Source: Aerococcus urinaeequi (lineage in GTDB: Bacteria > Bacillota > Bacilli > Lactobacillales > Aerococcaceae). Taken from it: 64,000 bases of DNA. The notes under the pieces are model-generated. The model was not told where the DNA came from, made no database searches, and worked only from the letters and a program-made list of their open reading frames with translations. The stretch's first letter is position 1; each line of letters opens with the position of its first letter. Shown in pieces: positions 37,950 through 47,090 of the stretch. The position numbers and the translations under genes are program-made. The stretch is from contig NZ_CP014162.1 in the NCBI RefSeq assembly GCF_001543205.1, forward strand, positions 682,001 to 746,000, written 5' to 3'.

Positions 37950-38879
37950 ATGACGTCTATAATTCAAATGATTATTCTGGTGATGATCATGTTAATCGGG
38001 TTTGTTGCTGAACGACAACAAATATTCAGTGACCACATTCAAAGTGACATGGCTCAAATGATTACTGTGGTTACTGCACCCGCTTTAATCCTATCCACCA
38101 TCAATTCATCCGGTGATTTAGGCACAAAGGGCGACGCCATTAACTTTCTCATTATCGCTTTTATCACTTGGTTTATTTTTATCGCTTCGTCTTTCTTTGT
38201 ACCCAAATTATTAAAGGCACCCAAAAGCATAATGGGAACTGTCCAGTTTCTCACTGTTTTTCAAAATAACGGTTTTATGGGCCTCCCTTTAATTCTCGCT
38301 TTATATGGACCTGGCGCTATGTTCTATGCATCTTTAGTAAATATCCCTACTAATCTCTTTATCTATAGCTTTGGTGTTTGGGCGATGAGTCGCGGTAATG
38401 ATACTGATTTAAATCCAGGTCAATTAGCCAAAAAACTTTTCCTTTCACCAGGATTTTTAGCAGGATTAGCTGCCTTGATCTTCTTCCTGATGGGCTGGCA
38501 GCTGCCATCAATCCTTGAAGAAACGATGTCTATGGTCGGAGCTGCAACCACACCTTTAGCAATGATGGTTATTGGGATGGCTATTGCCCATTCAAATGTC
38601 CGTAATGCTTTTGCAGATGCTCGTGTATATCTGTTAATGACCATCAAAATGATTGCTTTACCAGTAATTATTTTCCTTATATTCCGTCATTTTATCAGCA
38701 ATGAATTGATTCTTTCTACCTTGATAGTGACGATTTCAACACCCGGTCCAGCAGTTGCCACTTCATATGCCTTACTATACAAAGGAGACGTCACTTTCTC
38801 TACTAATTATGTCTTTCTTTCGACGCTTGCTTCCGTTGCCACTATCCCCTTATTAATAAATATCTTGGACTTAGCCTAA
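37950..38879 (+). CDS. AEC-family (auxin efflux carrier-like) transporter
   Basis: The 309-residue membrane protein has about ten transmembrane segments in two similar halves. Family features are VTAPALILSTINSS near residue 42, QNNGFMGLPLILALYG near 107 and TTPLAMMVIGMAIAHS near 205. Bacterial AEC proteins export or exchange malate, malonate or other small organic acids; the substrate here cannot be read. GGAGG precedes the ATG. It is a single gene, convergent with the 5'-nucleotidase gene. Confidence 0.85.
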   Translation: MTSIIQMIILVMIMLIGFVAERQQIFSDHIQSDMAQMITVVTAPALILSTINSSGDLGTKGDAINFLIIAFITWFIFIASSFFVPKLLKAPKSIMGTVQFLTVFQNNGFMGLPLILALYGPGAMFYASLVNIPTNLFIYSFGVWAMSRGNDTDLNPGQLAKKLFLSPGFLAGLAALIFFLMGWQLPSILEETMSMVGAATTPLAMMVIGMAIAHSNVRNAFADARVYLLMTIKMIALPVIIFLIFRHFISNELILSTLIVTISTPGPAVATSYALLYKGDVTFSTNYVFLSTLASVATIPLLINILDLA

Positions 38880-38925
38880 AACTAAATGACAATTCACGGT
38901 TTTAATAAATAATGAACATCAAACA

Positions 38926-38966
38926 AAGATGGCTATTTCTCGTTTAACAGAGATAGCCATCTTTTT
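38926..38966. terminator. Bidirectional terminator
   Basis: AAAGATGGCTAT(TTCT) pairs with (AGAG)ATAGCCATCTTT. Serves the convergent AEC transporter and 5'-nucleotidase genes. Confidence 0.88.
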
Positions 38967-38984
38967 GTATCTATATATTTTTAA

Positions 38985-41432
38985 TTAGTGACGTTTACGC
39001 CCAGGTAATGCTAGACCTAACCCCGCTATGATTGCTGAAATTGCCATTCCAATACCGCCAGTTGTAAAACCAGCTTTTGGCAATGTAGCCGCAGCGGCTA
39101 CAGCTGCTTCTTTTTCTTCAGCTTTAGATGATTTACCTGGGGTTTTAGGATCAGCTTTATCTGCTGCTTTATCTATTGTTTTATCTGTAGAACCAGCTTC
39201 AGTTGAACCTGATTGTCCATCCATTTTACCTGAAGTCGCTTCTTCTTCTGCTTCACCGCCAGTTGTTTCTTCTGCCGGAGTTTCCTCTGCAGGCGTTTCT
39301 TCACCTGGTACTTCTTCGCCCGGAACTTCTTCACCTGGTGTTTCACCAGCTTCAGCAAGTAAAGCTTCGTAGTCAGCAGTTAACATTGGGATGATTTGAT
39401 TTTGTGGTAATTCGTCAGCGTAGTCTGCTAAGTTTACAACGCCACTTTCCATTACATCCATCACAACACGGTCTAACGAAGGCCCTTCTTCACGTTCACC
39501 AGATAGCATCGTATAGCCGTCCCCACCTTGTGCTAAGAAGTCGTTAGTTGCCATGAAGTAGCTACCACTTGCGTCATCAGCCACTAATTCAAATTCACCG
39601 GTTTCGCGGTTTAAGATGTAAACACCTAATACACGTTGACCTACTTCTAATGTTGGGTCGAAGTAGATTTTGATGTCAGAAGATACTTGTAAGAAACCAC
39701 CTAAAGCTGCTAGACTTGGTAAGTTTGAGTCTTCATCGATTGCTTCTACAGTGTATTGACCATCAGAAGATGAATAAGATTCCGTTACAGTCGTTGCTGA
39801 GTAAGCCAATTCAAACATGTCGTAGATTGTTTCACCAGTTACTTGGATTTGAGAGATGATATTACCAAATGGTAAAACAGCAATCACGTCGCCTTCAGTG
39901 ATTGGTTCACCTTGAACGATTTGCTCACGAATACCACCCCCGTTGATCATAGCGAAATCAGTTGGGTTGTTGAAGCCACCGTTACGGCCGTATTCAACCA
40001 TAGCATCCGTAATGTAAGTACCTGAGTTTGTTTCGTGTGAACGCACGTATTCACGAACACCGTTAAACCACACTGGATTTTCATCAACAATCACACGTCC
40101 TGTTTCTTCTTCAAAAGTTGCAGAAGCATCATCAACAATCGCTTGAACTGTTTCATTTGTACGGCCAGCAGTTACTTGGTTGCCCTCTTCGTCAAATTCG
40201 TAACCAATTGTTTCTAAGGCTGTTTGTGCATCCACTAATTGACCTTCTGTTAATGATGGATCAACAAAGTTCAATGTCACTAAACCAATGTTGTTTAAAG
40301 CAGTACCTGTTTGTTGTAACAAGACATTACCGTAACGTTCATTGGCAAAAGCTGTATGAGAATGACCATCCAAGACAATAATTTGATAGGCATCGAAGGC
40401 AGCAACATCATCTAAGGCTGCAGCTAAGGCCGTTGCTCGCCATTCTTCATTGGTTGTCGCATCTACACCTAAATGCGATAAGACAATAAAGGCATCTTCA
40501 ATTGTTGTCTGGTCTTCAATTAAACGGTTAATTTCATCAACTGTTGTATCAATTGGAGATAAGAATTCAATGTTCTCAACGTTATTTGGATGTGTTTTAG
40601 TCGCTGTTTCTGGTGTTGTTACGCCCACTACACCCAAGTTATATCCTTGGCTAGCAATGTTTGTAGATAGTAAAAATAATAATTCTTGGCTATCAGCATA
40701 CACCGTATTTGCAGATAAGACAGGAAAACCTGTTTTATCTTGATAACCTATCGCCACATTTTGACCAAAGTCAAATTCATGGTTACCTACTGCCATTGCG
40801 TCATAGCCAGCCTCTTTCATTGCTTCAGCCATCGCAGCGCCTTCGTCATGGTTAGATAAAGGTAACCCTTGGAAGGCATCCCCGGCATCTACAACCACAT
40901 CAGCACCAATTTCTTCATAGTATTGTGCTGCATTCGCAATACCAATTACACCACCATCTTGCTGAGCTCGTCCATGGATATCGTTTGTATGGGCAATGGT
41001 AATTTCATCTGGACGACCGTCGCCATCCGTATCTGCGTCGCTTGCTACAGCCGTTACAGGTGTTTCAACGGCTACTTCTGACACTGTTAAGTCTTCAGTA
41101 ATCACGTCTTCAACAACTGGATCTACAAGTGTTGATTCTTCAACGACAGGTTCAGTAGTTACTTCTTCTGTTGTTTCAGTTATTGCTGAAGATTCTGCTG
41201 TTTCGCTTGCTACAGATTCTTCAACTGCTGACGCTTCCTCAGTTGTAGGTGCTTCTTCAGCAACCACTTCAGAAGTCGTAGCTTCAGTACTTGTGGCATT
41301 TGTTGCGGGTGTTTCAGCAACGGCGGTTACTTCTGCTGCTTCAGCTTGAGGTGTAGCTGCTAAACCAACGATACCTGCTGCTGCGATTGATAACACAATA
41401 CGACTAGTAGAAATAAAATAACGTTTTGACAT
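38985..41432 (-). CDS. Cell-wall-anchored 5'-nucleotidase/UshA-like protein with LPKAG sorting motif
   Basis: The 815-residue surface protein has a signal peptide (cleaved near PQAEAAE), then a 100-residue low-complexity Glu/Thr/Ser/Val region. The metallophosphoesterase domain follows (ITIAHTNDIHGRA, VDAGDAFQGLPLS, AVGNHEFDFG, LDGHSHTAF), then a 5'-nucleotidase C-terminal domain (MINGGGIREQI, VLPFGNII). Next come short repeats (GEEVP/GEETP/AEETP), a Lys/Asp linker and a sorting signal: LPKAG, hydrophobic segment, GRKRH tail. The canonical motif would be LPXTG; here Ala replaces Thr. Such enzymes release adenosine from nucleotides outside the cell, in pathogens blunting immunity. Confidence 0.9.
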   Translation of the reverse strand: MSKRYFISTSRIVLSIAAAGIVGLAATPQAEAAEVTAVAETPATNATSTEATTSEVVAEEAPTTEEASAVEESVASETAESSAITETTEEVTTEPVVEESTLVDPVVEDVITEDLTVSEVAVETPVTAVASDADTDGDGRPDEITIAHTNDIHGRAQQDGGVIGIANAAQYYEEIGADVVVDAGDAFQGLPLSNHDEGAAMAEAMKEAGYDAMAVGNHEFDFGQNVAIGYQDKTGFPVLSANTVYADSQELLFLLSTNIASQGYNLGVVGVTTPETATKTHPNNVENIEFLSPIDTTVDEINRLIEDQTTIEDAFIVLSHLGVDATTNEEWRATALAAALDDVAAFDAYQIIVLDGHSHTAFANERYGNVLLQQTGTALNNIGLVTLNFVDPSLTEGQLVDAQTALETIGYEFDEEGNQVTAGRTNETVQAIVDDASATFEEETGRVIVDENPVWFNGVREYVRSHETNSGTYITDAMVEYGRNGGFNNPTDFAMINGGGIREQIVQGEPITEGDVIAVLPFGNIISQIQVTGETIYDMFELAYSATTVTESYSSSDGQYTVEAIDEDSNLPSLAALGGFLQVSSDIKIYFDPTLEVGQRVLGVYILNRETGEFELVADDASGSYFMATNDFLAQGGDGYTMLSGEREEGPSLDRVVMDVMESGVVNLADYADELPQNQIIPMLTADYEALLAEAGETPGEEVPGEEVPGEETPAEETPAEETTGGEAEEEATSGKMDGQSGSTEAGSTDKTIDKAADKADPKTPGKSSKAEEKEAAVAAAATLPKAGFTTGGIGMAISAIIAGLGLALPGRKRH

Positions 41433-41550
41433 GTTCTCCTCCTCATATAAAACCCAATAAGTGTCCCACTTAGTATCATACCGACTAAATGTTAATATCG
41501 CTATTTATATGATGTAAATTTTGTGTAAATAATATTTTTAAAATAAAAGA

Positions 41551-41579
41551 AGCAGGCACCCTATTACCGGAAACCTGCT
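41551..41579 (-). terminator. Terminator of the 41.6-kb small gene
   Basis: AGCAGG...CCTGCT stem with inner pairs, followed by TCTTTTATTTT on the minus strand. Confidence 0.7.
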
Positions 41580-41613
41580 GCATTCTAAATGTATTGCAAA
41601 AAATATTAGTATT

Positions 41614-41850
41614 TTAGCTACCAAAAGAAACTTTGATATCTTGATCATATTGATTATCTAGCATACCACGTTGGCAGTATGCGATGTCGTCTTCAATGCG
41701 GCAAATCTTAACCAATTCGTTTTGAACGAATTCGCCGTCAGGAATTGCACTCTTTGCCTTGTAAACTATTTGATCAACTAAGACGCGGATTTCGCCTGAT
41801 TGATCTTTTGTCACAGGTTCAACGACAATTGCTACCCTATTCATCAACAT
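41614..41850 (-). CDS. Small conserved-looking protein of unknown function
   Basis: The 78-residue soluble protein begins MLMNRVAIVVEPVTKD; GGAG lies six bases before the ATG and a terminator follows, so it is a real gene. Two predicted strands, an acidic middle (IPDGEFVQNELVKI) and two Cys in ICRIEDDIAYCQRG are seen. I do not recognise the family. It is a single-gene unit between the 5'-nucleotidase and the acyl-CoA cluster. No catalytic motif is visible. Confidence 0.65.
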   Translation of the reverse strand: MLMNRVAIVVEPVTKDQSGEIRVLVDQIVYKAKSAIPDGEFVQNELVKICRIEDDIAYCQRGMLDNQYDQDIKVSFGS

Positions 41851-41977
41851 TACTATCTCCTAAATATCTTAATTCAGCCATCAGTCCCACCTATTTTATA
41901 ATCTTTATAAAGACCTGTCAAATATTGCTAGGATAGGGTTTTCCCATCATTTTCTCATTGAAAACGCATTACTCACC

Positions 41978-43534
41978 CTAGCGACTTCTTAAAGTCCATG
42001 TTTCCTCATGTAAATGGCCGTCAATTACTTTCAAATCATCCGCTATCAAGGGCGTAAATGCCATTTGATCTAGAATATCTTTATGCAAGTCTAGACCCGG
42101 TGCCACTTCAGTTAAAACCAATTTCGCTTCCTTATTCAACTCAAATACCGCTCTATCATTCACAATGGTTATTTCCTTACCCGCCTTAACTGCTTTTAGC
42201 CCATTGAAAGTGACATAAGGTAAGGCGTCCGTAAACTTACTTTTATTTCCTTGATCATCAATTACTAGTTGGTTATTTTCAATATGACTTTTATCTCTCA
42301 CCATAAATGGACCTACAAAAATAATTTGCTTTGCCCCTTCCACAATGTCCATCATGCCGCCAGGCCCCATAATACGGTTGCCCAATAAAGTCGTATTCAC
42401 ATTGCCATTTTGGTTTATTTCACCAAATCCAAGTACTGTTGTCTCTAGACCACCACCATGGTATAGGTCGAACATGTCACCAGAGTTAATGACTGCCTCA
42501 GCATTATAATTTGGTCCATAGTCAAATCCGGGAGCAGGTACCCCACCAACAGCCCCTAAATCGGTGGTGAAATGATATTGATCCAGTAAATTTGCTTCAT
42601 GAAATAAATTAGATACCATACAAGGAAGCCCAACTCCTATATTAATAATCGAATGCCGCTTCAATTCCAAAGCTGCCCTACGTGCAATCACCAATTTAGG
42701 GGACAAGGGTGCTGATTTTATTGGCAAATAATGGCTACGAATCTCATTTGAAAGCAACGGATTATAGCTTGTAGCAAAAGTTTGTTGATGATACTCAGGT
42801 GTGCCTTTATACACGTAATCTACTAAAATTCCTGGTACAAGAACGGATTTTGCCTGTAAACTACCTCTTTTGACTACTTGTTCAACTTGAGCAATGACGA
42901 TTCCACCAGAATTCTTAGCTGCAATAGCCATTGTTAAGGCTTGTAGGTTCATGGGCTCATGGGTGAAAGCCAAATTCCCCTGAGTATCAGCATAAGTTGC
43001 CTTAATAACGGCTACATCAATGCCAATGCTCTTGTAAAATAACCACTCTTCGCCTTGTAGTGTTTCAACTGTCATTAAGTCTTCTTGCTGACGAGCTTTA
43101 TCAGACATCTTTCCGCCAGAATGACGAGGGTCTACATAGGTGTCAAGTCCAACTTTTGTTCATACGCCCGGTCCTTTTTCCGCAGCATTTCGATAAAGTA
43201 AACCAATCGTTCCTTGCGGTATAATAAATAGTTCAATTTGATTATTCAAGGCAGCTTGCCCAGTTAATGGGGCCCCGTGGATATGAGACCCGATATAGCG
43301 TTTGAGTAATCCAGTTGCTAACAATAAATCAATTCCCGTTCCCTCACCGCGACTGAGTCCTGCAACTGATATCACAGTAATGTCTTTGGGATGACTGGTT
43401 TGCTCATATTGCTGACGTAATGCGCCAAAAAATTCTTCCGCCAAACCACCAATACCACTGGTTGTGAAAGCAATACGTGCCTCATCCTTTATTAAGGTGA
43501 CAATTTCTGTTACTGAACGAACCTTACTTTTCAT
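41978..43534 (-). pseudogene. Acetate/3-ketoacid CoA-transferase (YdiF-like), split by in-frame TGA
   Basis: The two frames 43534-43160 and 43108-41978 together make a fused alpha-beta CoA-transferase of about 518 residues. Across the join the same frame reads EKGPGV, TGA (43162-43160), then TKVGLDTYVDPRHSGGKM, matching the conserved GV(I/L)T-VGLGTFVDPR block with one codon turned to stop. The usual residue (Leu or Ile) needs one base change. The catalytic Glu region (AEAVINSGDMFDLYHGGG) and the GGVPAPGFDYG motif are intact. It could be a fresh nonsense mutation, an assembly error or a translated read-through; a frameshift is excluded because the frame does not change. Its neighbours are also decaying. 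Confidence 0.85.
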
Positions 43535-43565
43535 AGTCCACCTCTAAATTCTTTTTAATGCTTCA

Positions 43566-43604
43566 ATAAAAATAGCGGACTAAGTTTTCGCACCCGGTCC
43601 GCTA
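43566..43604 (-). terminator. Hairpin after the acyl-CoA dehydrogenase gene
   Basis: TAGCGGAC pairs with GTCCGCTA, then TTTTTATT on the minus strand. It sits between the dehydrogenase and CoA-transferase genes. Confidence 0.75.
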
Positions 43605-43621
43605 CAAGACTTTTAAACAAA

Positions 43622-44824
43622 CTATACAAAGGCGCTAAATCCTGTTAAATGTCGCCCTATAATCAGACTATTTACTTCATGTGTGCCTTCGTAGGAATAA
43701 ATGGCCTCTGCATCTCCAAAATATCTTGCAACTTCCGTATCCACCGTAATACCATTTCCTCCGCAAATTTCTCTACCCAATGCTACAGTTTCCCTTAATA
43801 AACGAGCATTTTGCATTTTAGCAATTGAAGCTGGCACTTCAGCATATTTCCCCTCAGTTTGAAGTTCAGCTAAGCGATAAGATAAGGATAAGCCAGTTGC
43901 AGCATTCGCTTGCATCCTCGCTAATTTTTCCTGGGTAATTTGGAATTGGCTAACTTTTTTACCGAACTGTTCTCGCTGTCCCGTATATTTCAAAGCCGCT
44001 CTTAAGGCACCCGCATGCCCACCTACCGTAATATGGGAAACATCTGCACGCGTTGCGTAAAGGATACGCGAAACATCTCTAAAGGATTGAATTTTAGGTA
44101 GTCTAAAGGCCTCAGCCACCTGTACATTCTTTAAATGAATATGACCATTTTGTACCTGTCTTAGGGCTATTTTCCCATCAATCTTCTCTACAGTAAGGCC
44201 CTCGGTTGCGGTTGATACCATGAAGCAAAGGATATCATTATTTTCTGGGTTACGGGCAAATATTGGTATGAAATCTGCTGAACCTGCGCCGCCAATCCAA
44301 CGTTTCTCACCATTCAGTAGCCAGTTATCGCCATCTCTTACTGCTGTTGTCGCCATACCTCCAGCTATATCTGACCCGTGGTCGGGCTCAGTTAGGGCAA
44401 AACAAGTCTGCCACTCAAAACTAGTAAATTTTGGTGCGAAATAATCGATTTGTTCCTGACTTCCACCTTGTAGTAAGGTAGTGAAGCCTAGCCCCGAATG
44501 GACAGTCATAAAAGTTGCTAAGGACATGTCCGTCCTGGCCAATTCATAATAACGGAAAAGATTAAAATATTCGCTCACTTTATATGGGTGCTGGCTTTCT
44601 TTGAATAAATCAGGATGGTTCATTAAACCTAGGTCGCCGACCGCTTTAAAAGCCTCAAAAGGAAAAGACTCTTCTTTCCAGTGCTGTTTTAAAGTAGGTG
44701 CTATTTGATTTTCTAATACTTGACGCAATTTACTCAACAATTCAACTTCTATTTCAGTTAATTTTTGGCTGAAACCATATACGTCTTCAGGATATAAACC
44801 TGAAAGTATCTGCTGTTTATCCAT
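43622..44824 (-). CDS. Acyl-CoA dehydrogenase (glutaryl-CoA dehydrogenase-like)
   Basis: The 400-residue flavoprotein has the full family pattern: CFALTEPDHGSDI near 140, WLLNGEKRWIGGAG near 168, and the C-terminal helices with REICGGNGI and YSYEGTHEVNSLIIGRHLTG. The Glu in YEGTHE matches the catalytic base of the glutaryl-CoA dehydrogenase subgroup. It oxidises an acyl-CoA at the alpha-beta bond, passing electrons to an ETF not seen here. It sits upstream of the broken CoA-transferase, in a cluster that looks like a decaying fatty or amino acid breakdown route. The gene itself looks intact. Confidence 0.88.
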   Translation of the reverse strand: MDKQQILSGLYPEDVYGFSQKLTEIEVELLSKLRQVLENQIAPTLKQHWKEESFPFEAFKAVGDLGLMNHPDLFKESQHPYKVSEYFNLFRYYELARTDMSLATFMTVHSGLGFTTLLQGGSQEQIDYFAPKFTSFEWQTCFALTEPDHGSDIAGGMATTAVRDGDNWLLNGEKRWIGGAGSADFIPIFARNPENNDILCFMVSTATEGLTVEKIDGKIALRQVQNGHIHLKNVQVAEAFRLPKIQSFRDVSRILYATRADVSHITVGGHAGALRAALKYTGQREQFGKKVSQFQITQEKLARMQANAATGLSLSYRLAELQTEGKYAEVPASIAKMQNARLLRETVALGREICGGNGITVDTEVARYFGDAEAIYSYEGTHEVNSLIIGRHLTGFSAFV

Positions 44825-44836
44825 ATGCCTACCCTC

Positions 44837-45080
44837 CTACTTAAATACAGCCGAAAGGTTAGTCATATAGGCATGTCGTTCTTGGAAACCACTAATAAGC
44901 TCCTCAAATATTTCATCAACTGTCATAATCTCGTTAATCCGCCCCACGACTTGACCCATGCTGAGTTGCGCATGTTGGACATCCCCATTTTGCATCGCTT
45001 CATAAGACCTACGCCCTGAAATCAAAGGCATTAGTGTTTCTAGTGTCGCGCCGTCTTTTTCTGCTTGTTTGAGAGTAACT
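44837..45080 (-). pseudogene. Nitronate monooxygenase/FabK-like, C-terminal fragment
   Basis: A minus-strand frame carries the end of a nitronate monooxygenase (2-nitropropane dioxygenase) family protein: DGATLETLMPLISGRRSYEAM, NGDVQHAQLSMGQVVGRI, then EIFEELISGF. Only about 80 of some 320 residues remain. The coding match stops around 45075, where the IS3 remnant begins on the other strand, so insertion followed by deletion removed the rest. No start codon is required for the fragment; it lies just 12 bases before the acyl-CoA dehydrogenase ATG and was probably its operon partner. Confidence 0.75.
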
Positions 45081-45764
45081 GGCTTTCCAAAGGCAACTTA
45101 TCACTATATTAGGAAGCAATCTAAACGCCCAGACAAGGATAAAGTTTACAAAGATGCTTTACTAGAACTAAGAGAGAAAAATAAAGATTATGGGTATAAA
45201 AGACTGACTCCCGAGTTAAAAAAATTAGGTTATCATATAAATCGGAAGAAAGTATTACGCTTAATGCGTGAATTAGGCATTCTTGTAACTGCCTTCTCAC
45301 ACAAAAGCAGAAAGTATAAGTCATATAAGGGAACTGTAGGGAAAGTAGCAGCAAATCGTTTAAAACGACGTTTTAACACATCAGTTCCACATCAAAAAAT
45401 TACGACTGATACAACTGAATTCAAATACTATTATATGGACCAGTTAAGCAACACTCAGACAGGCAGACTTTATTTAGATCCTTATATGGATTTATTCAAT
45501 AGCGAAATCATCAGTTTTCAAATAACAAAACGGCCTAACGATGAAAGTATGATGGAAGCTTTGAAGGCAGCTATAGAACGTACAAATGATTGCATATTCA
45601 GAAGAACTTTTCATCCAGACCAAGGCTGGGCTTATCAAATGAAACGGTATTCAAAAAATTTAAAAGATAATGATATCTTCCAAAGTATGTCTAGAAAAGG
45701 GAATTGTTATGACAATTCACAAATGGAAAATTTCTTCAGTATACTCAAACAAGACAGGAATTAA
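45069..45764 (+). pseudogene. IS3-family (IS150 group) transposase OrfB, truncated at both ends
   Basis: The 231-residue frame begins inside orfB (VTGFPKATYHY) with no proper start and ends at ILKQDRN, before the C-terminal ~40 residues of the family. HTH_21-type sequence (KNKDYGYKRLTPEL) and the rve core are present: first Asp in TTDTTEF, second in YLDPYMDLFNSEIISF, Glu in NSQMENFFSI. FHPDQGWAY carries Pro where FHSDQGW is usual. The upstream orfA is gone. It is not expected to move by itself. Confidence 0.85.
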
Positions 45765-45845
45765 GCCAAATTGCATGTATTAAAAAAGAGCTGACCAATC
45801 GGTCAACTCTCATAAAATTTAGTCTAACTTTTTGGGTCTACTATA
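45069..45845 (+). mobile_element. Remnant of an IS150-group insertion sequence
   Basis: The left end cuts into the nitronate monooxygenase gene. The right end carries AGTCTAACTTTTTGGG (about 45820-45836), the usual right inverted repeat of IS150-like elements. A left inverted repeat is missing, so only a right-hand part survives. A hairpin (AGAGCTGACC/GGTCAACTCT) lies at 45787-45810. Confidence 0.75.
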
Positions 45846-46007
45846 GACACCTTAATCATATAACTGGGGTTTTTTCATGTCAAATTTTTCTTTCCACACA
45901 AAAAACAAGCTAAAACACTGTCATATCAACAATAAACAGCATTTTTAGAGAAAAAGTTATTTCTATATAGTATCAAGACAAGAAGAAACTCGTTTCTAAA
46001 ACAAAAA

Positions 46008-46508
46008 TCAACTTAAATATAATTTCTTGATTTTTTCTTCATCAAACCCCTTACTAAAATCTAAAAAATACGGAATTTGCCATTTTTGAGTACTAACAGC
46101 TGTTTTATTCAAATTCTGTTCCCAACTAGGATAAACACGAATAGCCATTTTTCCCTTATACTTTTCAGAACTAATAATCCCTTTTTTAACCAATAAATCT
46201 TTAGGAAAAACAAATTGACCTTTTTTAGATCCATCTAAAATATTAATAATTAACTTATCTTTTGATTCGTTAAAATTAAAAGGTCTATTTTTATTAACCT
46301 CATTCTTACGCCAAAACGCGACAAAATAACCAACTTTTTTAGGCGTTTTTTTAGCCAATCTACTTTTAAATTCAACTCCATCAAACTCAAAATTAAAAGC
46401 CTCATACTCTTGATTCCATTGTTCAAATTCATGATTTATCAAAGAAAATCCGTAGTCAAACAACGGAACCTCATTTAAAAAAACGATAGAAACATAATTA
46501 TTATTCAT
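46008..46508 (-). CDS. MepB-family protein
   Basis: The 166-residue protein matches the MepB family, named for the third gene of the staphylococcal mepRAB efflux operon: YEAFNFEFDGVEFKSRLAKKTPKK, GYFVAFWRKNE, GQFVFPKDLLVKKGIIS and GKMAIRVYPSWE are its conserved stretches. It is of unknown biochemical role. No mepA-like efflux pump or mepR gene adjoins it here, so it stands alone behind its own palindromic promoter. Codon use is AT-rich compared with neighbours, a sign of recent transfer. Confidence 0.85.
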   Translation of the reverse strand: MNNNYVSIVFLNEVPLFDYGFSLINHEFEQWNQEYEAFNFEFDGVEFKSRLAKKTPKKVGYFVAFWRKNEVNKNRPFNFNESKDKLIINILDGSKKGQFVFPKDLLVKKGIISSEKYKGKMAIRVYPSWEQNLNKTAVSTQKWQIPYFLDFSKGFDEEKIKKLYLS

Positions 46509-46535
46509 AAAAAAACTCCCTTCTACTCAGATTAA

Positions 46536-46572
46536 ATTATAAAGCAATATTGCTTTATTCCAATTGCTTTAT
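46536..46572 (-). promoter_or_regulatory. mepB promoter with palindromic operator
   Basis: TTGGAA (46563-46558) and TATAAT (46541-46536) are spaced 16 bases. The spacer and both box edges are covered by a perfect 20-base palindrome centred at 46548/46549 (ATAAAGCAAT-ATTGCTTTAT). A further half site ATTGCTTTAT lies at 46563-46572. Such overlap is typical of a MarR- or TetR-type repressor binding site. Confidence 0.7.
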
Positions 46573-46690
46573 TGACGGTGAGCCTCGGAATCCTTAACAA
46601 TCCCAAAACTTGTCGAATGGTCGGCTTAATAGCTCACGCAATGCCGACATTCGTCTGCAAGTTTAGTTAAGGGTTCTTCTCAACATCAAT
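46571..46690 (+). repeat. 120-base nested hairpin, possible divergent repeat unit
   Basis: Four nested stems: ATTGACGGTGAG with CTCAACATCAAT (two mismatches), CCTTAAC with GTTAAGG, AAACTTG with CAAGTTT, and GAATG-g-TCGGC with GCCGA-CATTC. The loop is 46626-46642. GGAA before the second stem and TGCAAG after the apical stem resemble the 27.3-kb repeat units. Confidence 0.65.
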
Positions 46691-47053
46691 AAATTTTCTC
46701 GGCATAAATGCGTGTTCTTTTCATGGCTACCGAGTAGACAAAGTAGACCCGAAGTAAATATTATTTGATATCCAAGGGCGCACTCACACACCTAAAAAGT
46801 GGCGTTCTAAAATCAAATTTGCGTGTGATAATCTAATATATCTATTTTGCATTTTAAGGGGCCATTTAGAACAAACTCTAAATTTATATAGTTTTATTCT
46901 TAAAACGCAAATATGAGCAAAATACGGTTATATCTCTCTGACATTTATCTTGTATTTAAAAAGATATATTACTTACTTGGCTAAAGTCATTTTAAATACA
47001 ATCATTCGTATTTTTTAATGAATCGTTGCACTTAATTTGACAATTGAAGCCAT
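46691..47053. other. AT-rich gene-free spacer
   Basis: No coding sequence is seen. It may hold decayed mobile-element sequence. Confidence 0.4.
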
Positions 47054-47081
47054 AAAAAAAGACCAGGAATGAATCCCGGTC
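47054..47081 (-). terminator. Terminator of the ABC exporter operon
   Basis: GACCGGG...CCTGGTC stem followed by seven T on the minus strand, just past the permease stop. Confidence 0.85.
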
Positions 47082-47090
47082 CTAATTTAA

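Noticed and set aside
43160-43162. TGA read as selenocysteine
   Set aside because: The position in relatives is a hydrophobic residue, no insertion-element hairpin is evident after it, and Lactobacillales generally lack the system.
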